Shown: positions 45,154 to 52,966 of the stretch, piece by piece | Numbering within the stretch: the stretch's first letter is position 1 | Layout: every line of letters begins with the position of its first letter | Source of the DNA: Halorientalis sp. | Lineage (GTDB): Archaea > Halobacteriota > Halobacteria > Halobacteriales > Haloarculaceae | Direction: 5' to 3' | DNA: 64,000 nucleotides | Assembly: GCF_028275115.1 (NCBI RefSeq) | Contig: NZ_JAQCNH010000029.1 | Location: 124,001-188,000, forward strand | Notes under the pieces: model-generated | What the model saw: the letters and a program-made list of their open reading frames with translations, nothing else | Told to the model about the DNA's origin: nothing | Database searches by the model: none | Translations under genes and position numbers: made by a program

Positions 45154-45617
45154 CGGGCGAACTGCGGCGGGACGAGAGGGCGTTCAGTACCGTCGTGGAG
45201 AAGGTGCTGGCCATCGGGCTGGTAACGCTGTTCGTCAGTCTCGTCTCCGTGACCGTTTACGGTGGCGTCGTCCCCGACGCTCGAACGGCGGCAGGTGAGC
45301 AGGTTAGCGAGCGGACGCTGGCGACGGCTGCCGAGCGCGTCCAGCAGGCCGTCCCGCCGAACACGACCGCCGCCGACGTGCACGTGCGGGTGGACCTGCC
45401 GCCGACGATCCGAGGTGCCGGCTACGAGATTCGCGCCCAGAACCGGTCGCTCGTCCTCGAGCACCCACGAGGGCGGCTCGACGGGCGGGCACGGCTCGCA
45501 CTCCCGGCCCCGGTCGTTCGTGTGGAGGGACGGTGGAGGAGCGGCGAACCGGCGTACGTCCGCGTCCAGCGAATGGACGCGGGGCTGGTGGTTCGACTCG
45601 AAACGGAGGGGCGATGA
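45150..45617 (+). CDS. Pilin-like one-TM protein (DUF7266-like)
   Basis: This 155-residue protein begins MTGELRRDERAFSTVVEKVL with a hydrophobic helix at about 17-40 (VLAIGLVTLFVSLVSVTVYGG) and an extracellular part of about 110 residues containing VHVRVDLPPTIRGAGYEIR and RMDAGLVVRLETEGR. It overlaps both neighbours by four bases. The family appears only in this type of haloarchaeal Tad cluster as far as I recall; a minor-pilin role is inferred. Confidence 0.78.
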   Translation: MTGELRRDERAFSTVVEKVLAIGLVTLFVSLVSVTVYGGVVPDARTAAGEQVSERTLATAAERVQQAVPPNTTAADVHVRVDLPPTIRGAGYEIRAQNRSLVLEHPRGRLDGRARLALPAPVVRVEGRWRSGEPAYVRVQRMDAGLVVRLETEGR

Positions 45618-46288
45618 GAGCACAGACGAATCTTCCAGCGCTTGCAGTCGCGCTGTTGGTGTTGACGATAACTGCCGGGGTCGGCATGGCGCTGGCTGAC
45701 GGGGCCTTCGCCAGCGCCGAGCGCGACGCTGAGGACCGACGAGTTGCTGTCGCGCTGTCGGAGCGACTGGTCGGTCCCACGGGGTGGCTGACGACCCGTG
45801 CGAACGTTCTGAACGCGACGGCAGTCGAGAACCTCACCGACGCGCGACTCCGGAACGGTTACCCGGTTATCGGCGACCGTGCTGTCCGTGTTCGACTCGA
45901 CAACCGGACGCTCGTCGAGACCGGGACGCCCGGCGGAGGCACGACGATTCGACGGATTGTTCTCGTTCGAGAGACCCAGACCCGGAGCTACGAGCCGGCT
46001 CTCGATGTCGGAAACACGACGACGATTCCACGCCGGACCGGCCGCGTTCGCCTGAGGCTCGATCCGGCGCCGCGGACTGCCATCCACACCGTCCGTGCGA
46101 ACGGCCGCGTCGTCCTCCACGACCCATCGGGGCTCCGGGGGACAGTCACCGCCGACCTGTCGCGGCTTGAGACTACCAGATTGGCGTTTTCGACCAATCG
46201 CAGTCTCGCCACCGGTGACGTGCGTGTGACATACGTCCCCGCGCGTGAGACGAAAGCGGTCCTGGAGGTGACTGTCGATGTTCGGTAA
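45614..46288 (+). CDS. Pilin-like one-TM protein (DUF7263-like)
   Basis: ATG 45614 (MRAQTNLPALAVALLVLTIT) gives 224 residues with a helix at about 8-30 and a beta-rich exported domain (DRAVRVRLDNRTLVETG, TVRANGRVVLHDPSGLRG). It has no Cys and no enzyme motif. It overlaps the preceding stop by four bases and the next start by eleven. It probably acts as one of several minor subunits of the pilus-like structure. Confidence 0.78.
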   Translation: MRAQTNLPALAVALLVLTITAGVGMALADGAFASAERDAEDRRVAVALSERLVGPTGWLTTRANVLNATAVENLTDARLRNGYPVIGDRAVRVRLDNRTLVETGTPGGGTTIRRIVLVRETQTRSYEPALDVGNTTTIPRRTGRVRLRLDPAPRTAIHTVRANGRVVLHDPSGLRGTVTADLSRLETTRLAFSTNRSLATGDVRVTYVPARETKAVLEVTVDVR

Positions 46289-46688
46289 CCGCGGCCAACT
46301 CTCCCTCTCGCTCATCGAGGCGGGCGTAGGCGTCATCTTCCTGTTGACCGTGACGATGGGGTTCGCGCTGGGCGTTCCGCAGCCCGACACGCGAGAGCCA
46401 CAGCTCGACGTGTACGCCGAGGACGCCGCGACGGTACTTGCCGGTGAGGCGCCCCGCCACCGGGGGACGACGCGGCTCGCCGAAATCGTCGCGTCGTCGG
46501 GGGCCTTCCAGCGGGAGCGAGCGGCGCTGGATCGACGAGTGGCACGCATTCTCCCCGACAATCTCATGTACCGCGTCGGGACCCCACACGGTGCCGTCGG
46601 GTTCGAGAAACCCGCGGGCGTCCCGGTAGGACAGGCGACCGTCACGACGGTCAACGGCGACGTGACCATCTGGGTGTGGTACACATGA
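46278..46688 (+). CDS. Pilin-like one-TM protein (DUF7262-like)
   Basis: This 136-residue protein starts MFGNRGQLSLSLIEAGVGVI, with a GQLSLS-E-type pilin start in which the Glu before the helix core resembles Glu5 of type IV pilins. A helix at about 10-32 is followed by a compact exported domain ending VTIWVWYT. It overlaps both neighbours. This is the best pilin-like N-terminus of the five; class III-type processing is possible but the signal is not canonical. Confidence 0.78.
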   Translation: MFGNRGQLSLSLIEAGVGVIFLLTVTMGFALGVPQPDTREPQLDVYAEDAATVLAGEAPRHRGTTRLAEIVASSGAFQRERAALDRRVARILPDNLMYRVGTPHGAVGFEKPAGVPVGQATVTTVNGDVTIWVWYT

Positions 46689-47215
46689 ACACTGCGAGGC
46701 GAGGCGGCGACCGTGGCCAGCTCGTCCTCGCCGCGGCGGCCGTCCTCGCAGTTGCGCTCGCGCCCGTCGTGCTCGCGTATCTTCAGCTCGGCTACCACGC
46801 CGACGTGACGGCGAGCGCCGAGTACGACGCTCCCGTCGCCAACGCCGAGCGACTGCTGGACCGGGCCGTCCACGAGGGCGCGACTAACGCGACCGGGCGA
46901 CCGTGGAACGAGCGCGACGAGACCGTGCGGACGGTCCGTGACCGGCTCGCGCCGCACCTGTCGGCGCTCGCGACCGCCCGTATCGAGTCTGGGACGGCGT
47001 ACCAAATAGGCTACAACCAGTCGGCCGCCCGAGACTGGGCGACGGCACACTGTCCGAGCGGATCGAATCGGAATTTCGGCGGTTGCGTGGCCCGGGATGG
47101 CGTCGTGGTGCAACGGCGTGTCGGCGAGACACACGTCGTTGCTGTCGCACTGGACGTGACCGTGACGACCGAGGGCGCAACGCGGCGAGTGACGCTGCTC
47201 GTCGAGTCGAACTAG
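46685..47215 (+). CDS. Pilin-like one-TM protein with two Cys (DUF7261-like)
   Basis: ATG 46685 gives 176 residues. The start MNTARRGGDRGQLVLAAAAV leads into a helix at about 12-37. The exported part contains a helix (RTVRDRLAPHLSALATARIE) and a Cys pair (AHCPSGSNRNFGGCVARDG) that could form a disulphide or bind metal. It closes the operon, after which about 200 bases lack a gene. The role is inferred from the cluster only. Confidence 0.78.
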   Translation: MNTARRGGDRGQLVLAAAAVLAVALAPVVLAYLQLGYHADVTASAEYDAPVANAERLLDRAVHEGATNATGRPWNERDETVRTVRDRLAPHLSALATARIESGTAYQIGYNQSAARDWATAHCPSGSNRNFGGCVARDGVVVQRRVGETHVVAVALDVTVTTEGATRRVTLLVESN

Positions 47216-47419
47216 TGTCCGAACTGGTTCGCGGCTCACACCTCCGTCGTCGGGATCGCCGCCCGGCACCGGCGGTGACTCCCGAAGGGGGAGCGGGTGC
47301 GTTCGACGGGGAACCTCGGCCGTCCGACTCGGGCACCGTCGGTCTGCGTGCACACGGTGTGTTTCAGAACCAGAAACGCCGAGTCCTGTTTTTACTGTCT
47401 TGACACCCTCTGTGTGATT

Positions 47420-47782
47420 ATGCTTCCCGACTCCCGCCCCCGACACAGATCCGTCGCAGATCCGTCCGTCGGTGACGAACAACTGCTCGTCTCCGACGAG
47501 ACCATCGTCCTCCGAAACTACGACGCCGAAACCACCCACGAGGTCACCGTCGAGTTGCACGATGCCGACGACGAAATCGCCTTCCAGCAGACGTACACCC
47601 TCGGCCCACAGATGGTCACGAGCATCGAGACGCGGCTTCCGCGTGCAGTCTACCGTGTCGACGTTCAGGCGGACGATACCGACAGTTCCAGCACCGACTG
47701 TTTGGTCGGGAGCGGCCCGTCCGAGACCGCTCTCGTCGAAGTCGGTAACGGCCTCGTGAACGTCGCAGAGGGTGTTTACTGA
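47420..47782 (+). CDS. Hypothetical protein with Ig-like fold
   Basis: ATG 47420 gives 120 residues with no signal peptide. The sequence SDETIVLRNYDAETTHEVTV then VELHDADDEIAFQQTYTLGP and VYRVDVQADDTDSSSTDC suggests a seven-strand immunoglobulin-like sandwich. Family members occur in haloarchaea with no known function. A T-rich TATA-like stretch (CCTGTTTTTACTG) is about 25 bases upstream, supporting this start. Confidence 0.72.
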   Translation: MLPDSRPRHRSVADPSVGDEQLLVSDETIVLRNYDAETTHEVTVELHDADDEIAFQQTYTLGPQMVTSIETRLPRAVYRVDVQADDTDSSSTDCLVGSGPSETALVEVGNGLVNVAEGVY

Positions 47783-47840
47783 CGGCGCCACGCCGGCGTT
47801 TCTCGCGCGGGTCGCCGAGAGGAAGAGCCGATATCCGGTT

Positions 47841-48878
47841 TCAGGGTTTGACCAGTACCTTCAGCGCCTCGCGGTCGGCCATCGCCTGGTATCCTTCGGG
47901 GACGCCCGCCAGGTCGACCGTTTTCGTGAAGATGGGGGCAGGGTCGAGCGTCCCACCGAGCACGTCGGCCAGCAGGTCCTCGGCGTAGGCACGTACCGGC
48001 GCGATGCCGCCCGTGAGCGTGATATTATCGCCGAAGAAGTCGTACAGCTCCAGTCCGTCGGCGTCGATACCGTACGGGGCACCGACGTAGCCGACGGTCC
48101 CACCGGGACGACAGACCGAGACGGCAGTGTCCATCGACGAGGCCGCACCGACACACTCCATAACGTGGTCCACACCGCCGTCGGTCACGTCGAGGACCTG
48201 CTCGACCTCGTCCTCGCCGCCCAATACGGTGTCGGTCGCGCCGAAATCGGCGGCGATATTGAGGCGGTTTTGATGATGACCGACAGCGACGATTCGGCGG
48301 GCACCCAAGCGGCGGGCGGCGAGGACGCCACAGAGGCCGACCGCACCGTCGCCGACGACCACGCAGGTGCTCCCGGGTTCGACGCCGGCGCTGACGGCGG
48401 CGTGGTGCCCGGTACCCATCACGTCCGTCAGCGGAAGAACGGATTCGAGTACGTCCTCGTCGTCGGCGTAGCGGTCGGGCACCCGCACGAGCGTCCCGTC
48501 GGCGTGTGGCGTGCGGACGTACTCGCCCTGTGCGCCGCCGTTCTCGCCATTCCAGGAGCCGCCGTTCGCACAGGACGTGTGCAGCCCTTTCCGGCAGAAC
48601 TCGCACTCGCCGCAGCTAATGACGAAGGGCGCGAATACCCTGTCACCCGGTTCGACGCTGCGTACGTCCTCGCCGACGTCTTCGACGATACCCATGGGTT
48701 CGTGGCCGACCCGCGAGCCCTGCTCGCGGTCGCTGTCGCCGTTGTAGAACCAGAGGTCCGAGCCACAGACCGCAGTGTGCGTTACCCGGACGAGTGCGTC
48801 CGTCGGGTCCGTCAGTTCTGGCTTCGGTACCTCCTCGACACGAATGTCGCCTGGTCCGTGAAACGTTGCTGCGCGCAT
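47841..48878 (-). CDS. Zinc-dependent alcohol dehydrogenase (MDR family)
   Basis: I choose ATG 48878 (MRAATFHGPGDIRVEEVPKP), the usual family start, giving 345 residues; an ATG eight codons upstream is the alternative. Catalytic zinc ligands are in HTAVCGSDLWFY and RVGHEPMGIV, the structural zinc loop is CGECEFCRKGLHTSC, and the Rossmann motif is VVVGDGAVGLCGVLAARRLG. Loop and sequence features (GHHQNRLNIAADFGATDTV) resemble YdjJ/threonine-dehydrogenase-like ADHs of haloarchaea. The substrate is unknown. It converges on the gene at 47420. Confidence 0.9.
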   Translation of the reverse strand: MRAATFHGPGDIRVEEVPKPELTDPTDALVRVTHTAVCGSDLWFYNGDSDREQGSRVGHEPMGIVEDVGEDVRSVEPGDRVFAPFVISCGECEFCRKGLHTSCANGGSWNGENGGAQGEYVRTPHADGTLVRVPDRYADDEDVLESVLPLTDVMGTGHHAAVSAGVEPGSTCVVVGDGAVGLCGVLAARRLGARRIVAVGHHQNRLNIAADFGATDTVLGGEDEVEQVLDVTDGGVDHVMECVGAASSMDTAVSVCRPGGTVGYVGAPYGIDADGLELYDFFGDNITLTGGIAPVRAYAEDLLADVLGGTLDPAPIFTKTVDLAGVPEGYQAMADREALKVLVKP

Positions 48879-49004
48879 ACTCTCTGCAGGGCTAGCGAAC
48901 ATATAGTGGTCACGCAGGGATACTCGCGCCGCCGACCGTTGGCTCGGCCGGAGTAGCCGGGAATATTAATTCACTGCGTCTCGAACAGAAGACGGGGAGC
49001 GAAC

Positions 49005-49009
49005 GGAGG
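49005..49009 (+). promoter_or_regulatory. Shine-Dalgarno-like site
   Basis: GGAGG lies seven bases before ATG 49017, in the context GGAGGAGACACCATG. Most genes here look leaderless, so a clear ribosome-binding site is noteworthy; a TATA-like AATATTAAT at about 48962-48970 would give a leader of about 25 bases. Confidence 0.55.
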
Positions 49010-49016
49010 AGACACC

Positions 49017-49361
49017 ATGACAGACCAAGACACACAGACCGCCGACCGTGCGTTCACCGACCCGGAGTTCGCCGCACTCGCGCTCACCGTCGACGACGAC
49101 GACGCACTCGAGAAAGTTCACGCCACCGTCAAGGGGCTCCACGCGACCCCGACACCAGTCGGCACCAAGATTCGGACGACCAACGGCGCGCTCGTCGCCG
49201 TTGTTCACGCACTACAGGCCGAGTCCGACGACGTCGAGTCGGTGCTGCACTACCGGACCGATCCGGCCGCCGCGCTCGCGACACGAAAAGCGAGGACGTT
49301 GCGCCGGGCGCTCGACTCCCACGAGGCAGACGTCGACCCGGACGTCATCGCCCCCGAGTGA
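49017..49361 (+). CDS. Haloarchaeal hypothetical protein
   Basis: This 114-residue acidic protein (MTDQDTQTADRAFTDPEFAA) has a helical core with LEKVHATVKGLHATP and VVHALQAESDDVESVLHY and no cofactor motif. A clear TATA box and Shine-Dalgarno site show it is a real, translated gene. The family is not recognised. It converges on the rhodanese gene. Confidence 0.72.
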   Translation: MTDQDTQTADRAFTDPEFAALALTVDDDDALEKVHATVKGLHATPTPVGTKIRTTNGALVAVVHALQAESDDVESVLHYRTDPAAALATRKARTLRRALDSHEADVDPDVIAPE

Positions 49362-49378
49362 GGCGTTCGGGACACCAG

Positions 49379-49729
49379 TCAGTCGGTTCGGGGTTCGGGA
49401 TCGACACGCCCCCAGGCGTGCATCCCGTTGCGGACGGACTTCGCGTCGAAGCCGTGCGCCTGCAGGAACTCGGCGGCGCGCGCGGAGGTGACACCGGCGA
49501 CACAGACGACCGCAATCTCCTCGTCCTCGGGGAGTTCGTCGAGATTGGCTTCTAGTCCCGAGTAGTCGTACTGGAGCAGCTGCTCGTAGATGGGAAGGTT
49601 CGTGCTCTCGGGAATCCGCTGCTGTGCGTAGGCGCTCTCTTTTCGAACGTCCAGAACGAACAGGTCCTCCGCCTGTGCCGTCCCGAGACGACGCGCGACC
49701 TCGGTAGCCTCGATCTCGATATTGCTCAT
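49379..49729 (-). CDS. Rhodanese-domain protein
   Basis: ATG 49729 gives 116 residues, a single rhodanese domain: LFVLDVRKESAYAQQRIPES, then the active-site loop VVCVAGVTSARAAEFL with the catalytic Cys, and GMHAWGRVDP at the end. It should carry a sulphane sulphur or sense persulphide. A start five codons upstream (MILDEMSN) is possible, but a TATA-like box 25-35 bases ahead of ATG 49729 fits a leaderless start. No sulphur-pathway genes are nearby. Confidence 0.9.
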   Translation of the reverse strand: MSNIEIEATEVARRLGTAQAEDLFVLDVRKESAYAQQRIPESTNLPIYEQLLQYDYSGLEANLDELPEDEEIAVVCVAGVTSARAAEFLQAHGFDAKSVRNGMHAWGRVDPEPRTD

Positions 49730-49753
49730 TTCGTCCAATATCACAGGACGGCT

Positions 49754-49764
49754 CTAAAATAAAC
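49754..49764 (-). promoter_or_regulatory. TATA-like box of the rhodanese gene
   Basis: On the minus strand it reads GTTTATTTTAG, 25-35 bases before ATG 49729. Confidence 0.55.
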
Positions 49765-49927
49765 GTGGTGGAACTGAAGCGGACGACGGCGCTCGGGGAC
49801 CCGGACGAATCTCCGTTCGCTCTGCCCCGGTCGGACGGACGGTGCGGCTAGCCGACCGGCGGACCCGCTGGGTCGGGACTGCCATGATCCAGCAATTATT
49901 TCACATTGTGTACACAACTCCTCTTGT

Positions 49928-50488
49928 ATGGGACACCACACGTTCGATGCGGGGGAGGCGGCCAAACTCGAGGACGCCGCCGCTCGCTATCGCTCGGTCT
50001 CGCGCGCGGAACTCCTCTGGGCGCTCGGTCTGACGGGGACGGAGACAGTAGTCGACCTCGGGAGCGGGACGGGGTTTTATACGGACGACGTTGCGCCACA
50101 CGCAGAGCGGGTGTACGCAGTCGACGTCCAAGAGGCGATGCACGACCACTACCGGGCGAAAGGCGTCCCGGCGAACGTGGGCCTCGTCACCTCGGAAATC
50201 GAGGACCTTCCGTTCGACGACGGCGAACTCGACGCGGCCGTCTCGACGATGACGTACCACGAGTTCGCCACGGACACCGCGTTCGCGGAACTCGCGCGGG
50301 TCCTCCCGTCGGGTGGCCGTCTCGTCGTGGCCGACTGGTCCGCCGACGGGCCCGGCGAGGACGGGCCGCCAGTCGACGAGCGGTTCACGGAGGACGAGGC
50401 AGCCACGGCGTTCGAGGCGGCCGGGTTCGACGTCGAGTTCCGTGCAACGCGGCTGGAGACGTTCCTGGTCGTCGCCGCGAGACGGTGA
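49928..50488 (+). CDS. Class I SAM-dependent methyltransferase
   Basis: ATG 49928 gives 186 residues with the SAM-binding motif I VVDLGSGTGFYTDDVAP near residue 40, motif II VYAVDVQEAMHDHY and motif IV-like DGELDAAVSTMTYHEF. It resembles UbiE-type and arsenite-type methyltransferases but lacks the three conserved Cys of ArsM. The substrate is unknown. An AT-rich promoter (GCAATTATTTCACATTG) lies at leaderless distance upstream. The stop overlaps the start of the next frame by four bases. Confidence 0.88.
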   Translation: MGHHTFDAGEAAKLEDAAARYRSVSRAELLWALGLTGTETVVDLGSGTGFYTDDVAPHAERVYAVDVQEAMHDHYRAKGVPANVGLVTSEIEDLPFDDGELDAAVSTMTYHEFATDTAFAELARVLPSGGRLVVADWSADGPGEDGPPVDERFTEDEAATAFEAAGFDVEFRATRLETFLVVAARR

Positions 50489-50796
50489 GTTCGGTCGGGC
50501 CGGGGCGATTCGGCGAGCGCCGTGCCGACGCCGGCGTGATTGTCCTCGACACACTCGCGCCACATCCCGACACACCGCCCGGACACGCCGAAATCGTGAC
50601 CGTCCGCGAGGCCGGCGTCGGCGCCCGGACGGCGACGGACTACCCGGAATCGGAGGGGTACGACGCGAAGACACTCACCGGTGGCTACGCAGGTTGTCCA
50701 CAGTACGAGCGGAACGCGGTGCCGTACCGGCTGGCCGCGTTCATTCGACGCGTCGTGCCGTCCCAACGGGCCCGAAACGGGTTGCCGAATCGGTGA
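50485..50796 (+). CDS. Small hypothetical protein, doubtful
   Basis: A GTG overlapping the methyltransferase stop (GTGA) opens 103 codons containing AGVIVLDTLAPHPDTPPGHA, DYPESEGYDAKTLTGGYAGC and a C-terminal basic stretch FIRRVVPSQRARNG. The overlap and composition favour a real, translationally coupled gene, but no family is recognised and the frame could be a remnant. It ends four bases before the convergent neighbour. Confidence 0.4.
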   Translation: MSSVGPGRFGERRADAGVIVLDTLAPHPDTPPGHAEIVTVREAGVGARTATDYPESEGYDAKTLTGGYAGCPQYERNAVPYRLAAFIRRVVPSQRARNGLPNR

Positions 50797-50799
50797 CGA

Positions 50800-51231
50800 T
50801 CAGACCTCGACGACCCAGGCCCGATACTCCTCCTCGCGCCCGTACACCGACTGAAACACGCGGTCGAAGAACGCCCCTAGCCGCTCCGGGTCGGCACGGG
50901 CCGTGATTCGGACGTTCGTTCCGTAAGCGTCCGCCGGGCTCGACAGTTCGTCGATTCGAAAGTCGGGATACTCGTCGAGGAGGGCTTTCAGCCGGTCCAG
51001 TTCGGCGTCCGTACAATCGAGATTTACGATGTCGTCGGCGAGTTGTATCCAGGGAACCGTCTGTTCCGGTGCGTCCTCGGGAAGGGCTTCGTTTTCGTCG
51101 GCGGCGTCCTCGGCCGGTGTCGGTTCGGGTTCGATGGTGATGAAGGGGCTGTCACGCTCGCGGTGTGCCGCGACGGCCGCGGCGAACAGCTCTTGACGAC
51201 CCGTCGGCGTGTCGGCGTCGAACCGTGTCAC
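50800..51231 (-). CDS. Haloarchaeal hypothetical protein
   Basis: I choose GTG 51231 (TRFDADTPTGRQELFAAAV) because a TATA-like GGTCTTTTGTCG at 51253-51264 stands at leaderless distance; a TTG at 51258 is the alternative. The 143-residue protein has an acidic linker (about 30-55) and an alpha/beta C-terminal part with LDRLKALLDEYPDFRIDELS, VRITARADPERLGAFFDRV and a YRAWVVEV end. No enzymatic motif is visible and the function is unknown. Confidence 0.72.
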   Translation of the reverse strand: MTRFDADTPTGRQELFAAAVAAHRERDSPFITIEPEPTPAEDAADENEALPEDAPEQTVPWIQLADDIVNLDCTDAELDRLKALLDEYPDFRIDELSSPADAYGTNVRITARADPERLGAFFDRVFQSVYGREEEYRAWVVEV

Positions 51232-51492
51232 GGGGAACCATTCGTCACCCAGCGACAAAAGACCGTTCGAGCCCCGGTACTCCCCCAGGCAGGGCTTGGA
51301 GCCGACTGGGACGTCCCAGGCACTCGCGGCCAGTCCACCTGGAATCGGTACGTTTCAGGTGAGTTACTTTTTTGGACTGGGGCAGTCGCGTCCGGTAGTT
51401 TCACTTTCACTCCGCGTGGCTCGGGTACATACCCCTCCAGCGAGTAGTGTAGATAGAGGGTGACCAGCCCTCCCCTGTCACACGCTCCTTCG

Positions 51493-51648
51493 ATGTCACC
51501 GACCACCACCCACGAGTCTCTCGGTGTCTGCCCCCGATGTAGCACGGCGATTCCGTCGCGCAACCTCCTCATCCGCTACGAGCGCGGCGACGGCGAAGCA
51601 CGATACGCTGCGTGCCCGGACTGTCAGACACCGGTGCACCCGGAGTGA
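51493..51648 (+). CDS. Zinc-ribbon micro-protein
   Basis: The 51-residue protein (MSPTTTHESLGVCPRCSTAI) has two CxxC knuckles, CPRC near residue 13 and CPDC near 44, with a basic/aromatic stretch between them, a complete zinc ribbon. It is one of three zinc micro-proteins within 900 bases. No function is known; it may bind nucleic acid or protein. Confidence 0.68.
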   Translation: MSPTTTHESLGVCPRCSTAIPSRNLLIRYERGDGEARYAACPDCQTPVHPE

Positions 51649-51725
51649 CCGCCGTCCCGTCGACCGACGGCCGGTCGAGACGACGGGAGCGTTCATATTC
51701 GAGGCCGTCGTAGTAAGGGGTAGCT

Positions 51726-51914
51726 GTGAGTTCACCCGCACATCGGTGTGCAGGCTGTGGCGCACTGCTCCAGTCCGTCGACGAACTCGACCGCCGAGAT
51801 GGGACGGCCGGCCGGTCGTGGTCCTGCACGTACTGTGGAACGTCGGTTCCGGCCATCGTCGGGGAGAAACTCAGCCACTGCCGAGACGGATCCGCGACGG
51901 ACCGCCGGTCCTGA
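51726..51914 (+). CDS. Zinc-ribbon micro-protein
   Basis: A GTG at 51726 opens 62 residues (SSPAHRCAGCGALLQSVDEL) with CxxC pairs CAGC and CTYC at residues about 8 and 34, followed by a short tail. The spacing fits a zinc ribbon. It is separated by 77 bases from the previous micro-protein gene and by 51 from the HTH gene that follows. It is tentative because of the GTG start. Confidence 0.6.
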   Translation: MSSPAHRCAGCGALLQSVDELDRRDGTAGRSWSCTYCGTSVPAIVGEKLSHCRDGSATDRRS

Positions 51915-51965
51915 CGCCGGTATCTCCACGAAGAAAATAAGTCCCCGAGCGGAGTGTGGCTACGT

Positions 51966-52202
51966 ATGCCCGATGCAGGCCGTGAGACGGAGTATACCGA
52001 ATCGAACGTACTCGACGTGTTCACGTCACGCGAGGACTATGCGGAGCCGCTGACGGCGACGGAAGTCGCCGACCGGTTGGGCTGTTCGCGTCGGACGGCG
52101 CTGAACAAACTTCACGAGCTATCCGAAAAAACCGACGTGACGAGCAAGAAGGTCGGTGGTCGGAGTCGTGTCTGGTGGATTCCAGTTCGCGTCGACGAGT
52201 AA
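51966..52202 (+). CDS. Small winged-helix/HTH DNA-binding protein
   Basis: ATG 51966 gives 78 residues, essentially one HTH domain: SNVLDVFTSREDYAEPLTAT, EVADRLGCSRRTALNKLHEL as the helix-turn-helix, then a wing VTSKKVGGRSRVWWIPV. It should bind DNA as a dimer. An A-rich TATA-like stretch (GAAGAAAATAAGTCC) lies about 27 bases upstream. Its targets are unknown; nearby small zinc-finger genes are candidates. Confidence 0.85.
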   Translation: MPDAGRETEYTESNVLDVFTSREDYAEPLTATEVADRLGCSRRTALNKLHELSEKTDVTSKKVGGRSRVWWIPVRVDE

Positions 52203-52229
52203 GAGGGCACGTCGGTGTTCGCACTCGCC

Positions 52230-52346
52230 TCAGTGTACCCAGAGTCCGTGCTCGCTCCGGGCGTGCTGCAGCAGTTCTTCGGTGGTATCGAACTGCTCAC
52301 CGCAACCACACGAATGGTATGCCGTCGACTGTTGACGTGTCGCCAT
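52230..52346 (-). CDS. C2H2-like zinc-finger micro-protein (38 residues)
   Basis: ATG 52346 to TGA at 52230 encodes 38 residues starting MATRQQSTAYHSCGCGEQFD. Two Cys (CGC) are followed, after a 12-residue spacer and hydrophobic helix, by HARSEH, giving a compact C2H2-type finger like other haloarchaeal micro-proteins. A TATA-like GTTAAGAG 26-35 bases upstream makes a leaderless start plausible. It converges on the HTH gene, whose stop is 28 bases away. Confidence 0.68.
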   Translation of the reverse strand: MATRQQSTAYHSCGCGEQFDTTEELLQHARSEHGLWVH

Positions 52347-52370
52347 ACGAAACAACAAACGAGGTGAAAC

Positions 52371-52380
52371 CTCTTAACTG
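52371..52380 (-). promoter_or_regulatory. TATA-like box of the C2H2 micro-protein
   Basis: On the minus strand it reads CAGTTAAGAG, 25-34 bases before ATG 52346, supporting that the very short gene is real. Confidence 0.4.
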
Positions 52381-52399
52381 TTTGTGCGGCACGGGACAC

Positions 52400-52966
52400 T
52401 CACTCACACACTTCGTCGAGGCCCCACTCGGCTGCACGCTCCCGGGCTTCCTCGCGGGCCTGTTCGCGGATGGCTTCGATTTTCCCTTCGTTCTCGAGGA
52501 AGGCCTCGACAGCGCTCTGCTGAGCCGGTTCGCCGCTGTCGGAGCCACTGGCCGGTGACTCACGCACGCGGCTGTCGGGCGCGTTGTTTCGTGTCCGGGC
52601 CGCGAGGTCGGGGTCGCCAGCGAGTCGCTGAGCGGGCATGCCAGGCGGCACGCGGAGCGCAGGCGTGTCGTGGAGGTCGGCGAGGACGTCAGCGGGGAGC
52701 GCGACGAGTTCGAGTCGATAGGGACCGGGAACCGCCAGGTCGGCGAGAGCCGGCGGCCCGCCCCTGTCGGTTTCGGTGTGGTAGGTGAGCACCGGCACGC
52801 CGTCAGTAAGGGTGAGAACGCCCCGGGCGTCGGCGGCCAACAGGAGCGTCTCCTGTGGTTCCAGCACGGCGTAACCGGTGAGTTCGCGGTCGAGAGCGGC
52901 CGCGAGCGCGGCTCCGGGGTCGTCAACGACCCGGGAGTGAACCAGCCGACCGCTCGGGAGTTTCAT
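52400..52966 (-). CDS. Partner protein of a MinD-like ATPase
   Basis: ATG 52966 overlaps the stop of the ATPase gene by four bases and gives 188 residues. The first 120 residues are beta-rich (KLPSGRLVHSRVVDDPGAAL, GYAVLEPQETLLLAADARGV, PYRLELVALPADVLADLH). A disordered linker and a C-terminal amphipathic helix with EAFLENEGKIEAIREQARE follow. No family name comes to mind. Strict coupling suggests it is the adaptor or effector of the ATPase; the helix might bind the membrane or the ATPase dimer. Confidence 0.75.
   Translation of the reverse strand: MKLPSGRLVHSRVVDDPGAALAAALDRELTGYAVLEPQETLLLAADARGVLTLTDGVPVLTYHTETDRGGPPALADLAVPGPYRLELVALPADVLADLHDTPALRVPPGMPAQRLAGDPDLAARTRNNAPDSRVRESPASGSDSGEPAQQSAVEAFLENEGKIEAIREQAREEARERAAEWGLDEVCE

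Noticed and set aside
45422-47791. A 789-codon minus-strand open frame
   Set aside because: It shadows the pilin-like genes, has basic composition and no domain, and the sense genes overlap in a tight operon.
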